Source: JAJZRV01 sp027442615 (GTDB taxonomy: Bacteria; Pseudomonadota; Gammaproteobacteria; Burkholderiales; Ferrovaceae). From it: DNA of 50,641 bases. Below, piece after piece: positions 32,301-40,766 of the stretch. A program made the position numbers and the translations under genes. Numbering within the stretch: position 1 is the stretch's first letter; each line of letters opens with the position of its first letter. The stretch covers positions 1-50,641 of the forward strand of contig DAIBBI010000050.1 of assembly GCA_027442615.1 (NCBI GenBank). The letters are read 5' to 3'. The notes beneath the pieces were generated by a model that was given only the letters and a program-made list of their open reading frames with translations, was not told where the DNA came from and ran no database searches.

Positions 32301-32506
32301 ATCCACTGCTCCAGCAGGACCATGGCAAGGCCTGAAAGGGGGATATTGCTCCAGCCCATCCGCCCACCGCCGGGTTGTACCCAAGTCCAGAGCACGCCCA
32401 GGCAAAGCCCGGTCAGAATCAATTCGTTGTGAATGTGTCGTGCTCGAGAATCGATGGACGCAGCCAATGCAAGCAGCAAGTGAAACAGGCCATGAAGCCA
32501 GATCAT
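32297..32506 (-). pseudogene. Truncated type IV prepilin peptidase (TadV/CpaA N-terminal part)
   Basis: A 69-residue frame that begins MIWLHGLFHLLLALAASID and holds the first half of an A24 prepilin peptidase: LAASIDSRARHIHNELILTGLCLG carries the first catalytic Asp (Asp19) and the R-x-I-x-N motif. The second half, with the GxGD motif and the later helices, is missing: the frame ends with LSGLAMVLLEQWI, four bases into cpaB. A TadV is normally about 150-170 residues. It could be a remnant of a deletion that joined it to cpaB. If so, Flp maturation must rely on another peptidase such as PilD. Confidence 0.65.
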
Positions 32507-32511
32507 TGCGT

Positions 32512-32694
32512 TTAGCCCGCCGAGCCGATGCTGGTGGCGATGTTGCTGAACTTGGTCTCCAGGTTGGCTCCCAGAAGCGTAATGCCGCCGATGATGACCA
32601 TTCCGATGAGTGCGGCGATCAAACCGTATTCAATGGCGGTGACGCCGTCGTCGTGCTCCAGGAATTTTTTGATGCAGGCAGTGCAGGATTTCAT
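32512..32694 (-). CDS. flp: Flp-type pilin
   Basis: A 60-residue Flp prepilin: a leader of 17 residues ending in Gly, then VTAIEYGLIAALIGMVIIGG, with Glu at +5 and Tyr at +6 as in Flp pilins. A C-terminal part of about 25 residues follows (ANLETKFSNIATSIGSAG). Strong AGGAAC-type site upstream. First gene of the tad operon and the major structural subunit of the pilus. Confidence 0.95.
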   Translation of the reverse strand: MKSCTACIKKFLEHDDGVTAIEYGLIAALIGMVIIGGITLLGANLETKFSNIATSIGSAG

Positions 32695-32850
32695 GGCAGG
32701 TTCCTCGCAGGTTGAACTGACATCGCAAACCGTCGATGCAAATCCAGCATAGCGAGCGTACTTTGCGCACGACAGTCACGAATGCATTGCAGGGCGGGAT
32801 GAATATCCATGGGCCGCGCCATGACATTCGTCCCGGGGGGCGACAGGGGC

Positions 32851-33471
32851 TCAGTACAGGCCGGGCAAGAGTCGCCAGCGTACGCATCCCTTATAGACAC
32901 GGTAGACATCCTGGCGAGCCAGCCAGCGTTCCTCACGTTCGATGCGCATCCATTGCAGGACATACAAACCGCCATAAATCAGGAGATTGCGCAGGCTTGC
33001 ATGTGCCAGGAGAAAGCCGCTGTGACTGATGAGGTATCCCAGATAAATGGGATGTCGCACCACACGGTAAGCCCCATGGGTGACGATGTTGCGATTCGCA
33101 GGCAGCAGGCCGAAGGCGCGCCCTAGGGAAAGCTTGGCAAATATCTGCCAAAGTGCGCCGCTGAGCATGAGTGCTGTCGTGAAGCGGTCAGGTAGCAGGT
33201 GCCGCCCTCCGCCCAAATCGAGTGCCAGAAAATAGAAAGTGGCAGGCAGGCTGGTGGCCAGCGCTGCAGGATGCCAATCCCGCGTTATCGGATGGCGACT
33301 CAGCAGGACCAGGAGCACGCTCAGTGTTTCCGTCAGCAGCAGCGCCAGCAGGGTGGGATGGTCAGGATGCTGCAGCCAAATCGCGCAGGCCTTGACCCAG
33401 AATTGCAGCAATGCCGCTGCCACGGCAAGACGCAGTCCCCACTCGAAGAGGCGGGAGTGCATTGCAAGCAC
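32851..33471 (-). CDS. ICMT/PEMT-like integral membrane methyltransferase
   Basis: A 206-residue protein with five or so membrane helices. The C-terminal block NIVTHGAYRVVRHPIYLGYLI and the following MRIEREERWL are the isoprenylcysteine carboxyl-methyltransferase / phospholipid N-methyltransferase-like signature (RHP-Y, cofactor-binding E-R). It starts just after the luxR-type regulator gene and lies upstream of flp on the same strand, but 156 bp separate it from flp. A second possible start is Met4. The substrate is unknown. Confidence 0.72.
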   Translation of the reverse strand: MLAMHSRLFEWGLRLAVAAALLQFWVKACAIWLQHPDHPTLLALLLTETLSVLLVLLSRHPITRDWHPAALATSLPATFYFLALDLGGGRHLLPDRFTTALMLSGALWQIFAKLSLGRAFGLLPANRNIVTHGAYRVVRHPIYLGYLISHSGFLLAHASLRNLLIYGGLYVLQWMRIEREERWLARQDVYRVYKGCVRWRLLPGLY

Positions 33472-33478
33472 ACGCCCG

Positions 33479-34144
33479 TCAGGCGAGGTGATGTCGGTTG
33501 GCGAACATCACCAGGGCGGCGCGCCCGCGAATTTGCAGTTTGCGATAGATCATCGACAGGTGATTGCGCACGGTGCATTCACTGATTTCCAGCAGCGTGC
33601 CCAACGTGAAGGCCTTGGCCTCCGGATTGCGCGCGAGGGTGGCGATGATGTGGCGCTCGCGCGCCGTGAGTTGTCCGATGAGCAATTCTTCGGGTGACAC
33701 CTTGGGCGCCAGGGGGCCGCCAATGGCTTTGCACAGCATGCGATCCGAAAGTTCGCTAGGCAGCCAGAAACGCGCCTTGGCCACTTGTTCGATGGCTCCG
33801 AGCAAGGTGCCCACCGGTTCTCCCATATGCACGACGCCTCGGGCTCCGGCACGAATCAGGGTTTCCAGTTCGGTCAGTTCGCGGGTTGCACTTAGAATCA
33901 GCAATCCGATGCCCTGTTCGATCAATTGCGCCGGCAAGTCGAAGGCCTTGCCAATCAATCCGGCATCCGAAATGACGATGTCGGGTTTGCGGCGCTGAAT
34001 TTCGGCTGGCAAGCCAGCGTCCACCGGGTGGCTGCCAACCCAGTTCATCGGGTTGGGGGAGGATTCCAAAAGGGCCTTGAGGCCCCAGATGGTGACTTGA
34101 TTATGAGTGGCGGCAAAGACACGGATGGGCGTTGTGCGGTTCAT
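33479..34144 (-). CDS. LuxR/NarL-type regulator with degenerate receiver domain
   Basis: A 221-residue protein: an N-terminal receiver-like domain (about 7-125) and a C-terminal LuxR-type HTH (LTARERHIIATLARN... LLEISECTVRNHLSMIYRKLQIRGRAALVMFANRHHL). The usual acidic pocket (DD or ED) after the first strand is replaced by AATH (11-14). A potential phosphoacceptor Asp60 remains (VISDAG). Such receivers are often phosphorylation-independent. AGGA precedes ATG 34144. It faces the tad operon in the same direction and is a candidate regulator of it. Confidence 0.85.
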   Translation of the reverse strand: MNRTTPIRVFAATHNQVTIWGLKALLESSPNPMNWVGSHPVDAGLPAEIQRRKPDIVISDAGLIGKAFDLPAQLIEQGIGLLILSATRELTELETLIRAGARGVVHMGEPVGTLLGAIEQVAKARFWLPSELSDRMLCKAIGGPLAPKVSPEELLIGQLTARERHIIATLARNPEAKAFTLGTLLEISECTVRNHLSMIYRKLQIRGRAALVMFANRHHLA

Positions 34145-34240
34145 GATCGTCCTGGATTGGCAATGAGAATGGGTTCATCAAAGCGTCCAGAATACAAAAT
34201 CCCGCAGGAATGCAGTGCAAGGAAATGTCAAAAATGTAAG

Positions 34241-35305
34241 CTACCTGGCGCGGGCGTATTGGGGAACGATCGGGATCGAAGCTTCCAGGGCATCTGCTGC
34301 ATGCCAGGCCCAGTGCGGATTGCGCAGCGCAGCCCGGGCAATGGCAATGAGGTCGGCCTGGCCTCGCGCCAGAATCTCCTCAGCCTGATGGGGGTCGGTG
34401 ATCATGCCCACGGACATGGTGGTGGCGGCAGTTTCCTTGCGTATCCGTTCGGCAAAGGGCACCTGATAGCCGGGGCCCACCATGATTTTTTGATGGGCCA
34501 CGAGGCCGCCGCTGGAGACGTCAATCCAGTCTGCACCTGCCGCCTTGAATGCCGCCGCAAAGTGAACGGTGTCTTCCAAGGTTAATCCGCCCTCTGCCCA
34601 ATCCACGGCAGACAGCCGAATGCCCAGGGGACGGTCTTCGGGCCAAACGGCACGCACGGCCTGCAAGATCTCCAGCGGGTAACGCAGTCGGTTTTCCAGG
34701 CTGCCGCCATACCGGTCCGTACGGTTATTGGTCAGCGGGGAGAGAAATTCATGCAGCAGGTAGCCATGCGCTGCGTGAATTTCGACGGCATCAAAGCCAA
34801 GGCGCTTGGCGCGCTGCGCAGAAGCCACGAATGCCGCCTTGACATGTTCAAGCTTTTCATCCGTCATGGCATGGGGTACCTCGCCCTGGGCGCTGTAGGG
34901 AATGGCTGAAGGGGCCTCCGGGCGCCAGCCACCGTTGGCAGAAGTCAGGGGCGGACCATCATCCCAGGGGCGTCGTGCAGAACCTTTGCGCCCTGCGTGA
35001 GCCAACTGAATGGCCATCTGGGTCTGACTATGTGCCCGACAGAATTGCAGCACCCGAGCCAGTGCAGATTCCTGGGCATCGTTGCACAGCGCGAGGCACT
35101 GCGGCGTGATCCGGCCTTCCATGGTAACTCCGGTGGCTTCTACGATCACCATGGCGGCGCCCGAAATGGCAAATTTGCCGAGGTGCATCAGATGCCAGTC
35201 GTTGGCGAGGCCATCGACGGCGGAGTACTGGCACATGGGGGAGATGACGATTCGGTTGGACAAGGTCATGCCGCGCAACGTCAGGGGACTGAAAAGGAGG
35301 CTCAT
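34241..35305 (-). CDS. Old-yellow-enzyme NADH:flavin oxidoreductase, YqjM/XenA class
   Basis: A 354-residue FMN enzyme (TIM barrel). Class features: NRIVISPMCQYSA with Cys25 (thermophilic-like OYE Cys), HLGKFAISGAAMVIVEATGV, QLAHAGRKGS with the substrate His, and HAAHGYLLHEFLSPLTNNRTDRYGGSLENR. Reduces activated C=C bonds with NAD(P)H; the physiological substrate is unknown. No obvious strong ribosome site was seen. It lies 33 bp downstream of the tRNA-Leu on the same strand. Confidence 0.9.
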   Translation of the reverse strand: MSLLFSPLTLRGMTLSNRIVISPMCQYSAVDGLANDWHLMHLGKFAISGAAMVIVEATGVTMEGRITPQCLALCNDAQESALARVLQFCRAHSQTQMAIQLAHAGRKGSARRPWDDGPPLTSANGGWRPEAPSAIPYSAQGEVPHAMTDEKLEHVKAAFVASAQRAKRLGFDAVEIHAAHGYLLHEFLSPLTNNRTDRYGGSLENRLRYPLEILQAVRAVWPEDRPLGIRLSAVDWAEGGLTLEDTVHFAAAFKAAGADWIDVSSGGLVAHQKIMVGPGYQVPFAERIRKETAATTMSVGMITDPHQAEEILARGQADLIAIARAALRNPHWAWHAADALEASIPIVPQYARAR

Positions 35306-35337
35306 GGCAGGTTGAGTGTAGATTGTTTCGGGGAATG

Positions 35338-35424
35338 TGGTGCCCGGGGCCGGACTCGAACCGGCACACTGTCGCCAGCGTCAGATTTTGAGTCTGATGC
35401 GTCTACCAATTTCGCCACCCGGGC
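35338..35424 (-). tRNA. tRNA-Leu(CAA)
   Basis: An 87-nt type II tRNA that encodes its own CCA end. Anticodon loop CTCAAAA in the stem CAGA/TCTG gives anticodon CAA (reads UUG). Acceptor GCCCGGG pairs with CCCGGGC; a long variable arm (CGCTGGCGACAGTG) marks tRNA-Leu; the T-arm is GCCGG-TTCGAGT-CCGGC. Confidence 0.97.
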
Positions 35425-35435
35425 TGTAACCGGCT

Positions 35436-35441
35436 ATTATA
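35436..35441 (-). promoter_or_regulatory. -10 element of tRNA-Leu, symmetric and possibly shared with queA
   Basis: TATAAT on the minus strand lies 11 bp before the tRNA 5' end, as expected for its promoter. The wider sequence CTATTATAG is almost palindromic and gives a TATTAT on the plus strand, so it may also serve queA, only 15-20 bp away. Confidence 0.55.
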
Positions 35442-35453
35442 GACAGTTTGATC

Positions 35454-36485
35454 ATGCTGCGCACAGACGATTTTGATTATGTTCTGCCCCAGGAGCTCAT
35501 CGCCCAGGTTCCGCCTGAGCGCCGTGGGGAGAGCCGCATGCTGGTATTGAACGCCTCCGGGCTGGTGGATGCCAGGTTTGCAGATCTTCCCGAATGGGTT
35601 CGGGAGGGAGACCTCATGGTGCTCAACGACACGCGCGTCATGAAGGCTCGCCTGTTTGGCCATAAGCCCACGGGCGGACAGGTGGAGTGCCTGGTGGAGC
35701 GGGTGTTGTCGCGGGACGAGGCGCTGGTGCATTTTCGTTCCAGTCACGCCCCCCGCGCTGGCGGTAACGTTCTGTTTGAGGGCGGGGCACGCCTTGTTGT
35801 CCTGGGGCGTGAGGATGCGCTGTTTCACGTGCGTCTGGAATCAGAAGCATCGCTGACGGTGCTGGACTGGATGGAGCAGCAGGGCCAACTGCCCTTGCCG
35901 CCTTACATCGAGCGCTCGCCCAGCGCCCAGGATGCCGAGCGATACCAGACGGTGTATGCGCGGGAACCGGGCGCGGTGGCAGCACCCACTGCGGGTCTGC
36001 ATTTCGATGCGGACATGTTGGCCCGTTTGAAAGCGCGCGGGGTGGAATTTGCCACCGTCACCCTGCATGTGGGTGCCGGCACGTTCCAGCCGGTACGTTC
36101 TGAATTCGTCAGGAACCATGTGATGCATGCGGAGTGGTACGAGATTCCGCAAGAGACCGTCGCCGCCATAGCGCATACCCGTGCGCGCGGTGGTCGTGTC
36201 ACGGCCATTGGGACCACCAGTCTGCGCGCGCTCGAGGCAGCTTCGGCGGGCGGCACCCTGGTGTCCGGAATGGGTGAGACGCGCCTGTTCATCACGCCGG
36301 GGTATCGCTTCAACACGGTGGACCGGCTTTTCACCAACTTTCATTTGCCCCGTTCCACGCTGCTCATGTTGGTCTCGGCATTTGCCGGGGTTGGGCCCAT
36401 CCGGGAAGCCTATCAACATGCGATTGCCCAACGCTATCGCTTTTTCAGTTATGGCGATGCCATGCTGATGGATCGCCAATCATGA
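35454..36485 (+). CDS. queA: tRNA ribosyltransferase-isomerase QueA
   Basis: A 343-residue QueA: RTDDFDYVLPQELIAQVP at the start, VLNDTRVMKARLFG, PLPPYIERSPSAQDAERYQTVYAREPGAVAAPTAGLHF and RVTAIGTTSLRALEAA. It uses S-adenosylmethionine to build epoxyqueuosine on tRNA. ATG 35454 is chosen; a TTG 6 bp upstream is possible. The 5' leader is very short and lacks a clear Shine-Dalgarno site. Four-base overlap with tgt. Confidence 0.95.
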   Translation: MLRTDDFDYVLPQELIAQVPPERRGESRMLVLNASGLVDARFADLPEWVREGDLMVLNDTRVMKARLFGHKPTGGQVECLVERVLSRDEALVHFRSSHAPRAGGNVLFEGGARLVVLGREDALFHVRLESEASLTVLDWMEQQGQLPLPPYIERSPSAQDAERYQTVYAREPGAVAAPTAGLHFDADMLARLKARGVEFATVTLHVGAGTFQPVRSEFVRNHVMHAEWYEIPQETVAAIAHTRARGGRVTAIGTTSLRALEAASAGGTLVSGMGETRLFITPGYRFNTVDRLFTNFHLPRSTLLMLVSAFAGVGPIREAYQHAIAQRYRFFSYGDAMLMDRQS

Positions 36486-37585
36486 AATTCACTTTACACG
36501 ACACCGATGGTCGCGCCCGCCGCGGCACACTTCAATTGCCCCATGGCCGGGTGGAAACCCCGGCCTTCATGCCGGTGGGTACCTACGGTTCGGTGAAGGG
36601 GGTATCCCCCGACGAACTCGTTGATCTGGGTGCCCATATCATTTTGGGCAACACCTTCCACCTCTGGTTGCGCCCCGGGCTTGAAGTGATCGAAAAGCAT
36701 GGCGGGCTGCATGGGTTCATGGGCTGGAACGGCCCCATTTTGACGGACTCCGGAGGGTTTCAGGTGTTCAGCCTGGGGGCCCTGCGTAAAATCTCCGAAG
36801 AAGGCGTGGCTTTTCGTTCCCCCATCAATGGAGATGCCCTGTTCCTGACGCCGGAAGAATCCATGCGCATCCAGCGTGTGCTCAATTCTGACATCGTCAT
36901 GGCCTTTGACGAATGCACGCCGTATCCGGCTGATTTGTCCGAGGCGCGCGCATCGATGGAACTATCCTTGCGTTGGGCCGAGCGCTCCCTCAAGGGCCAC
37001 GGCGACAATCCCAATGCGCTGTTTGGCATCATTCAGGGCGGCATGCATGAATCCCTGCGCGAGATTTCAGCGCGTGAAATGGTCCAGATGGATTTTCCGG
37101 GCTACGCCATCGGCGGGTTGTCGGTGGGCGAGCCTGCCGGGGACCGGGCACGGATTCTCGAACACACGCCATCCCTGTTGCCCGTTCACAAGCCGCGCTA
37201 CCTGATGGGCATGGGCACGCCGGAGGACATCGTGGCCGCCGTTTCGGAGGGCATCGACATGATGGATTGTGTCATGCCCACGCGCAATGCGCGTAACGGC
37301 TGGCTGTTTACACGCTTTGGGGACATCAAGATACGCAATGCTCGCCATAAGACGGACACCCGCCCCCTCGACGAAACCTGTCAGTGCTACACCTGCCGCC
37401 GTTTCTCGCGGGCGTACCTGCACCATCTGCAGCAGGCCAATGAAATACTTGGGGCACGCCTCAATACCTTGCACAATCTGCATTACTATCAGGTCCTGAT
37501 GCAGGAACTGCGCGCGGCCATCGAGGCTGGCCGACTGGCCGGGTATCGAGCCGAATTTGAGCGGGACAGGGCCACGCCGTGGTAG
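36482..37585 (+). CDS. tgt: tRNA-guanine transglycosylase Tgt
   Basis: A 367-residue Tgt that exchanges guanine-34 for preQ1 in tRNA. DSGGFQVFSL (base recognition and catalytic Asp region), FDECTPYPA, GIIQGG, YAIGGLSVGEP, MDCVMPTRNARNG with the nucleophilic Asp, and a zinc site CQCYTCRRFSRAYLHH. Start overlaps the queA stop (ATGA). Confidence 0.97.
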   Translation: MKFTLHDTDGRARRGTLQLPHGRVETPAFMPVGTYGSVKGVSPDELVDLGAHIILGNTFHLWLRPGLEVIEKHGGLHGFMGWNGPILTDSGGFQVFSLGALRKISEEGVAFRSPINGDALFLTPEESMRIQRVLNSDIVMAFDECTPYPADLSEARASMELSLRWAERSLKGHGDNPNALFGIIQGGMHESLREISAREMVQMDFPGYAIGGLSVGEPAGDRARILEHTPSLLPVHKPRYLMGMGTPEDIVAAVSEGIDMMDCVMPTRNARNGWLFTRFGDIKIRNARHKTDTRPLDETCQCYTCRRFSRAYLHHLQQANEILGARLNTLHNLHYYQVLMQELRAAIEAGRLAGYRAEFERDRATPW

Positions 37586-37615
37586 AATCCGGCAGCTTGA
37601 TTTTTGGAGGTTTTC

Positions 37616-37930
37616 ATGGGAATTACAAACGTTTTCGCAGATGGCGGCTCTGCCGCTGCTCCTGACCTGGGTATGAACCTGGTGTTTATCGTCATCATGT
37701 TTGGCGTGCTGTACTTCATGATGATTCGTCCCCAGATGAAGCGCCAAAAGGAGCAGAAAGCAATGCTCGACGCTTTGAGCCGCGGCGATGAGGTGGTGGC
37801 AGCGGGGATTGTGGGCAAGATCATTGATCTTGACGCCAACTACGTCAAACTGGAAATCGCCAAGGGCGTCACCATCCAGGTGCAGCGCGGTGCCGTGGGC
37901 ACATTGCTGCCCAAAGGCACTGTCCAGTAA
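37616..37930 (+). CDS. yajC: Sec accessory protein YajC
   Basis: A 104-residue protein with one N-terminal membrane helix (about 20-38) and FVIIMFGVLYFMMIRPQMKRQKE followed by a small beta-rich cytoplasmic domain. It belongs to the SecDF-YajC complex. ATG 37616 has TGGAGG before it. Confidence 0.95.
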   Translation: MGITNVFADGGSAAAPDLGMNLVFIVIMFGVLYFMMIRPQMKRQKEQKAMLDALSRGDEVVAAGIVGKIIDLDANYVKLEIAKGVTIQVQRGAVGTLLPKGTVQ

Positions 37931-37936
37931 TTTTTC

Positions 37937-39793
37937 ATGAACAAGTTTCCCCTCTGGAAAAACGGCCTGGTTCTGCTGGCCCTGGTGCTGGGCACGCTCT
38001 ATACCTTGCCCAATTTCTTCGGCCAGTCACCGGCAGTCCAGATTTCGGCACAGGGTGCTACAGCCAAAGTGGATAGCGCCCTTGCCGTGCGGGTAGAGCA
38101 AGTCCTGCATGATGCAGCCATCCCCTATACACGCTCCACGCTGGATGAAAGTGGCATCAAGATCCGCTTTGCCGACCCGGATACCCAGCTCAAGGCGCGC
38201 GACGTGGTGGACCATGCGCTCAACCCCGAGGGGCGGCAACCCGGCTATGTGGTTGCACTGAACCTGGTACCCAATTCGCCCCGCTGGCTGTCGGACATCG
38301 GGGCCTTGCCCATGTATCTGGGGCTCGATCTATCGGGTGGCGTGCATTTTCTGTTGCAGGTGGACATGAAGGCGGCGCTCACCAAGCGACTGGACAGCTA
38401 TGCCTCGGAAATGCGCGGTGCGTTGCGCGACAAGCGTGTGTATTACGAGGGCATCAGCCGCGATGGCAACCGCGTGACGCTAAGATTTCGGGATGAGGCC
38501 ACGCGTACTGTGGCCCATCAGGCACTGGACAATGAATATCGCGACCTGATCTTCAAGGATGAGGGCGCTGGAACCGACCTTTCCATCGTGGCCTCGCTCA
38601 AGCAGGAAGCGCTGACGACCATTCAGGATCAGGCTCTCAAGCAGAACATCCTGGCCTTGCGTAATCGCGTCAATGAGTTGGGTGCCAAGGAGCCCATCAT
38701 CCAGCAGCAGGGCTCGGACCGCATCATCGTCCAATTGCCGGGCGTGCAGGACACGGCCAAGGCCAAAGACATCATCGGGCGCACGGCCACTCTCGAAATT
38801 CGTCTGGTGGATGAGGATCATTCCGCCCCCACATCCGTCACCGAACCGCCGCCCTTTGGCGATGAACTGGTGCTGGAGCGAGGCGGGGCACCCGTCTTCG
38901 TCAGGAAGCAGGTGGTCCTGACGGGTGAAGTCATCACGGATGCCGGGGCCGGATTTGACTCGCAGTCCAATCGGCCGTCGGTGAATATCAGCATGGACAG
39001 CAAAGGTGCGCGGATCATCCGTCAGGTGTCGCGCGAAAATCTGAAAAAGCGCATGGCCATTCTGCTCATCGAAAAGGGCAAGACTGAGGCCATCAGCGTG
39101 GCCACCATCCAGGATGAGCTGGGTGCGCGTTTTCAGATCACCGGATTGCGCAACCCCAAGGAGGCCAACGACCTGGCGCTGCTATTGCGCGCCGGTGCCC
39201 TGGCGGCGCCCATGGAGTTTCTTGAAGAGCGTACGGTGGGCCCAAGTCTTGGCGCTGAAAACATCGCGCGCGGTTTCCATTCCACCTGGATCGGGTTCGC
39301 GGCCATTTCAGTGTTTATGGTGGTCTACTACCTGTTGTTTGGCGTCATTTCAGTCACCTCCTTGGGCATTAACGTGCTGCTGCTGGTAGGGTTGCTGTCG
39401 TTGCTGCAGGCCACCCTGACCTTGCCTGGCATGGCAGGGATTGCGCTGACGGTGGGGATGGCGATTGACGCCAATGTCTTGATCAACGAGCGCATTCGTG
39501 AGGAGCTGCGCAATGGCAACTCGCCCGGGGCGTCCATTCATGCTGGATATGACCGCGCTTTTGGTACCATCCTGGATTCCAACGTCACCACCGGTATTGC
39601 GGGTGTTGCGCTGTTTGCCTTTGGTTCAGGTCCGGTCAAGGGGTTTGCCGTGGTCCTGGTGCTGGGTATTCTGACTTCCATGTTCAGCGCCGTGATTGTC
39701 TCCCGGGGATTGGTCAATCTGGTTTACGGCAGCCGCCGCAAGATAGACAAGCTGTCCATCGGCAATGTGGACTGGCTTCACAAGGGCCGCTGA
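37937..39793 (+). CDS. secD: Protein translocase subunit SecD
   Basis: A 618-residue protein with six membrane helices. N-terminal helix LVLLALVLGTLYTLPNFF, periplasmic P1 domain, GLDLSGGVHFLLQVDM, and the RND-type membrane part with GMAIDANVLINERIREEL and SNVTTGIAGVALFAFGSGPVKGFA. SecD with SecF uses the proton gradient to aid late steps of export. 6 bp after yajC. Confidence 0.97.
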   Translation: MNKFPLWKNGLVLLALVLGTLYTLPNFFGQSPAVQISAQGATAKVDSALAVRVEQVLHDAAIPYTRSTLDESGIKIRFADPDTQLKARDVVDHALNPEGRQPGYVVALNLVPNSPRWLSDIGALPMYLGLDLSGGVHFLLQVDMKAALTKRLDSYASEMRGALRDKRVYYEGISRDGNRVTLRFRDEATRTVAHQALDNEYRDLIFKDEGAGTDLSIVASLKQEALTTIQDQALKQNILALRNRVNELGAKEPIIQQQGSDRIIVQLPGVQDTAKAKDIIGRTATLEIRLVDEDHSAPTSVTEPPPFGDELVLERGGAPVFVRKQVVLTGEVITDAGAGFDSQSNRPSVNISMDSKGARIIRQVSRENLKKRMAILLIEKGKTEAISVATIQDELGARFQITGLRNPKEANDLALLLRAGALAAPMEFLEERTVGPSLGAENIARGFHSTWIGFAAISVFMVVYYLLFGVISVTSLGINVLLLVGLLSLLQATLTLPGMAGIALTVGMAIDANVLINERIREELRNGNSPGASIHAGYDRAFGTILDSNVTTGIAGVALFAFGSGPVKGFAVVLVLGILTSMFSAVIVSRGLVNLVYGSRRKIDKLSIGNVDWLHKGR

Positions 39794-39816
39794 GCGCGCC
39801 CTGAGAGAGAAAGCAA

Positions 39817-40752
39817 ATGGAATTTTTCAGGATTCGCAACGACATTCCTTTCATGAGCTGGGGTCGTTACACCACGGCCATCTCCCTCATCACTTTTTTG
39901 CTGGCAGTGTTCTTTCTGTTCAGCCGCGGACTCAACTTTTCGGTGGATTTTACCGGCGGGACGGTGATGGAAGTCAGCTACGGCAACGCCGCCGACGTGG
40001 GAAAGATTCGTGAAGCGCTCAACGGGCTGGGGTTCAATGATGCCAATGTCCAGAACTTCGGTACTTCCCGCGACGTCCTGATTCGTCTGCCGCTCAAGAC
40101 CGGTTTGACCAGCGCAAGCCTGTCTGATCAGGTGATGACTTCACTCAAGGCCGCTGACCCATCTGCCCAGATGCGACGCGTGGAGTTTGTGGGGCCCCAG
40201 GTGGGTGATGAGTTGGTCAAGGATGGATCGGCCGCGCTGCTGTTTGTCTCGCTGGGTATCGTGATCTATTTGTCCCTGCGTTTTAAATGGCGTCCTGCGG
40301 TGGCCACCATTGTGGCCAATCTGCATGACGTGGTCATCATTCTGGGCTTTTTCGCGTTTTTTCAATGGGAGTTTTCCCTTTCCGTGCTGGCAGCCGTGTT
40401 GGCCATCCTGGGATATTCCGTCAACGAGTCCGTGGTGGTGTTTGACCGGGTACGAGAAAACTTCCGCAAGATGCGAGGCGCCTCGGTGGCGCGGGTGATC
40501 GATAATGCCATTACCCGGACCATGAGCCGCACCATCATCACGCACGGTTGTACGCAGTTGATGGTAACCTCCATGCTTTTCTTTGGGGGGGAGGCATTGC
40601 ATTATTTTGCCCTGGCGTTGACCATTGGCATCGTTTTTGGCATTTACTCCTCCGTCCTTGTGGCAAGCCCCATCGCCATGTGGTTGGGCATGACGCGCGA
40701 TGACTTCGTCGCTACCGAGAAGAAACCTGCCCACGAAACGGAAGGCGCTTAG
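39817..40752 (+). CDS. secF: Protein translocase subunit SecF
   Basis: A 311-residue SecF: FSVDFTGGTVMEVSY, VEFVGPQVGDELVKDGSAALLFVSLGIVIYL, GYSVNESVVVFDRVRENF and TRTMSRTIITHGCTQLMV. Six membrane helices. Partner of SecD; operon tgt-yajC-secD-secF. Confidence 0.97.
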   Translation: MEFFRIRNDIPFMSWGRYTTAISLITFLLAVFFLFSRGLNFSVDFTGGTVMEVSYGNAADVGKIREALNGLGFNDANVQNFGTSRDVLIRLPLKTGLTSASLSDQVMTSLKAADPSAQMRRVEFVGPQVGDELVKDGSAALLFVSLGIVIYLSLRFKWRPAVATIVANLHDVVIILGFFAFFQWEFSLSVLAAVLAILGYSVNESVVVFDRVRENFRKMRGASVARVIDNAITRTMSRTIITHGCTQLMVTSMLFFGGEALHYFALALTIGIVFGIYSSVLVASPIAMWLGMTRDDFVATEKKPAHETEGA

Positions 40753-40766
40753 GCCCGATCCACTTG

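Noticed and set aside
34549..34842. Plus-strand frames over the OYE-like gene
   Set aside because: Antisense to a well-conserved flavoenzyme gene, with no signal for expression.
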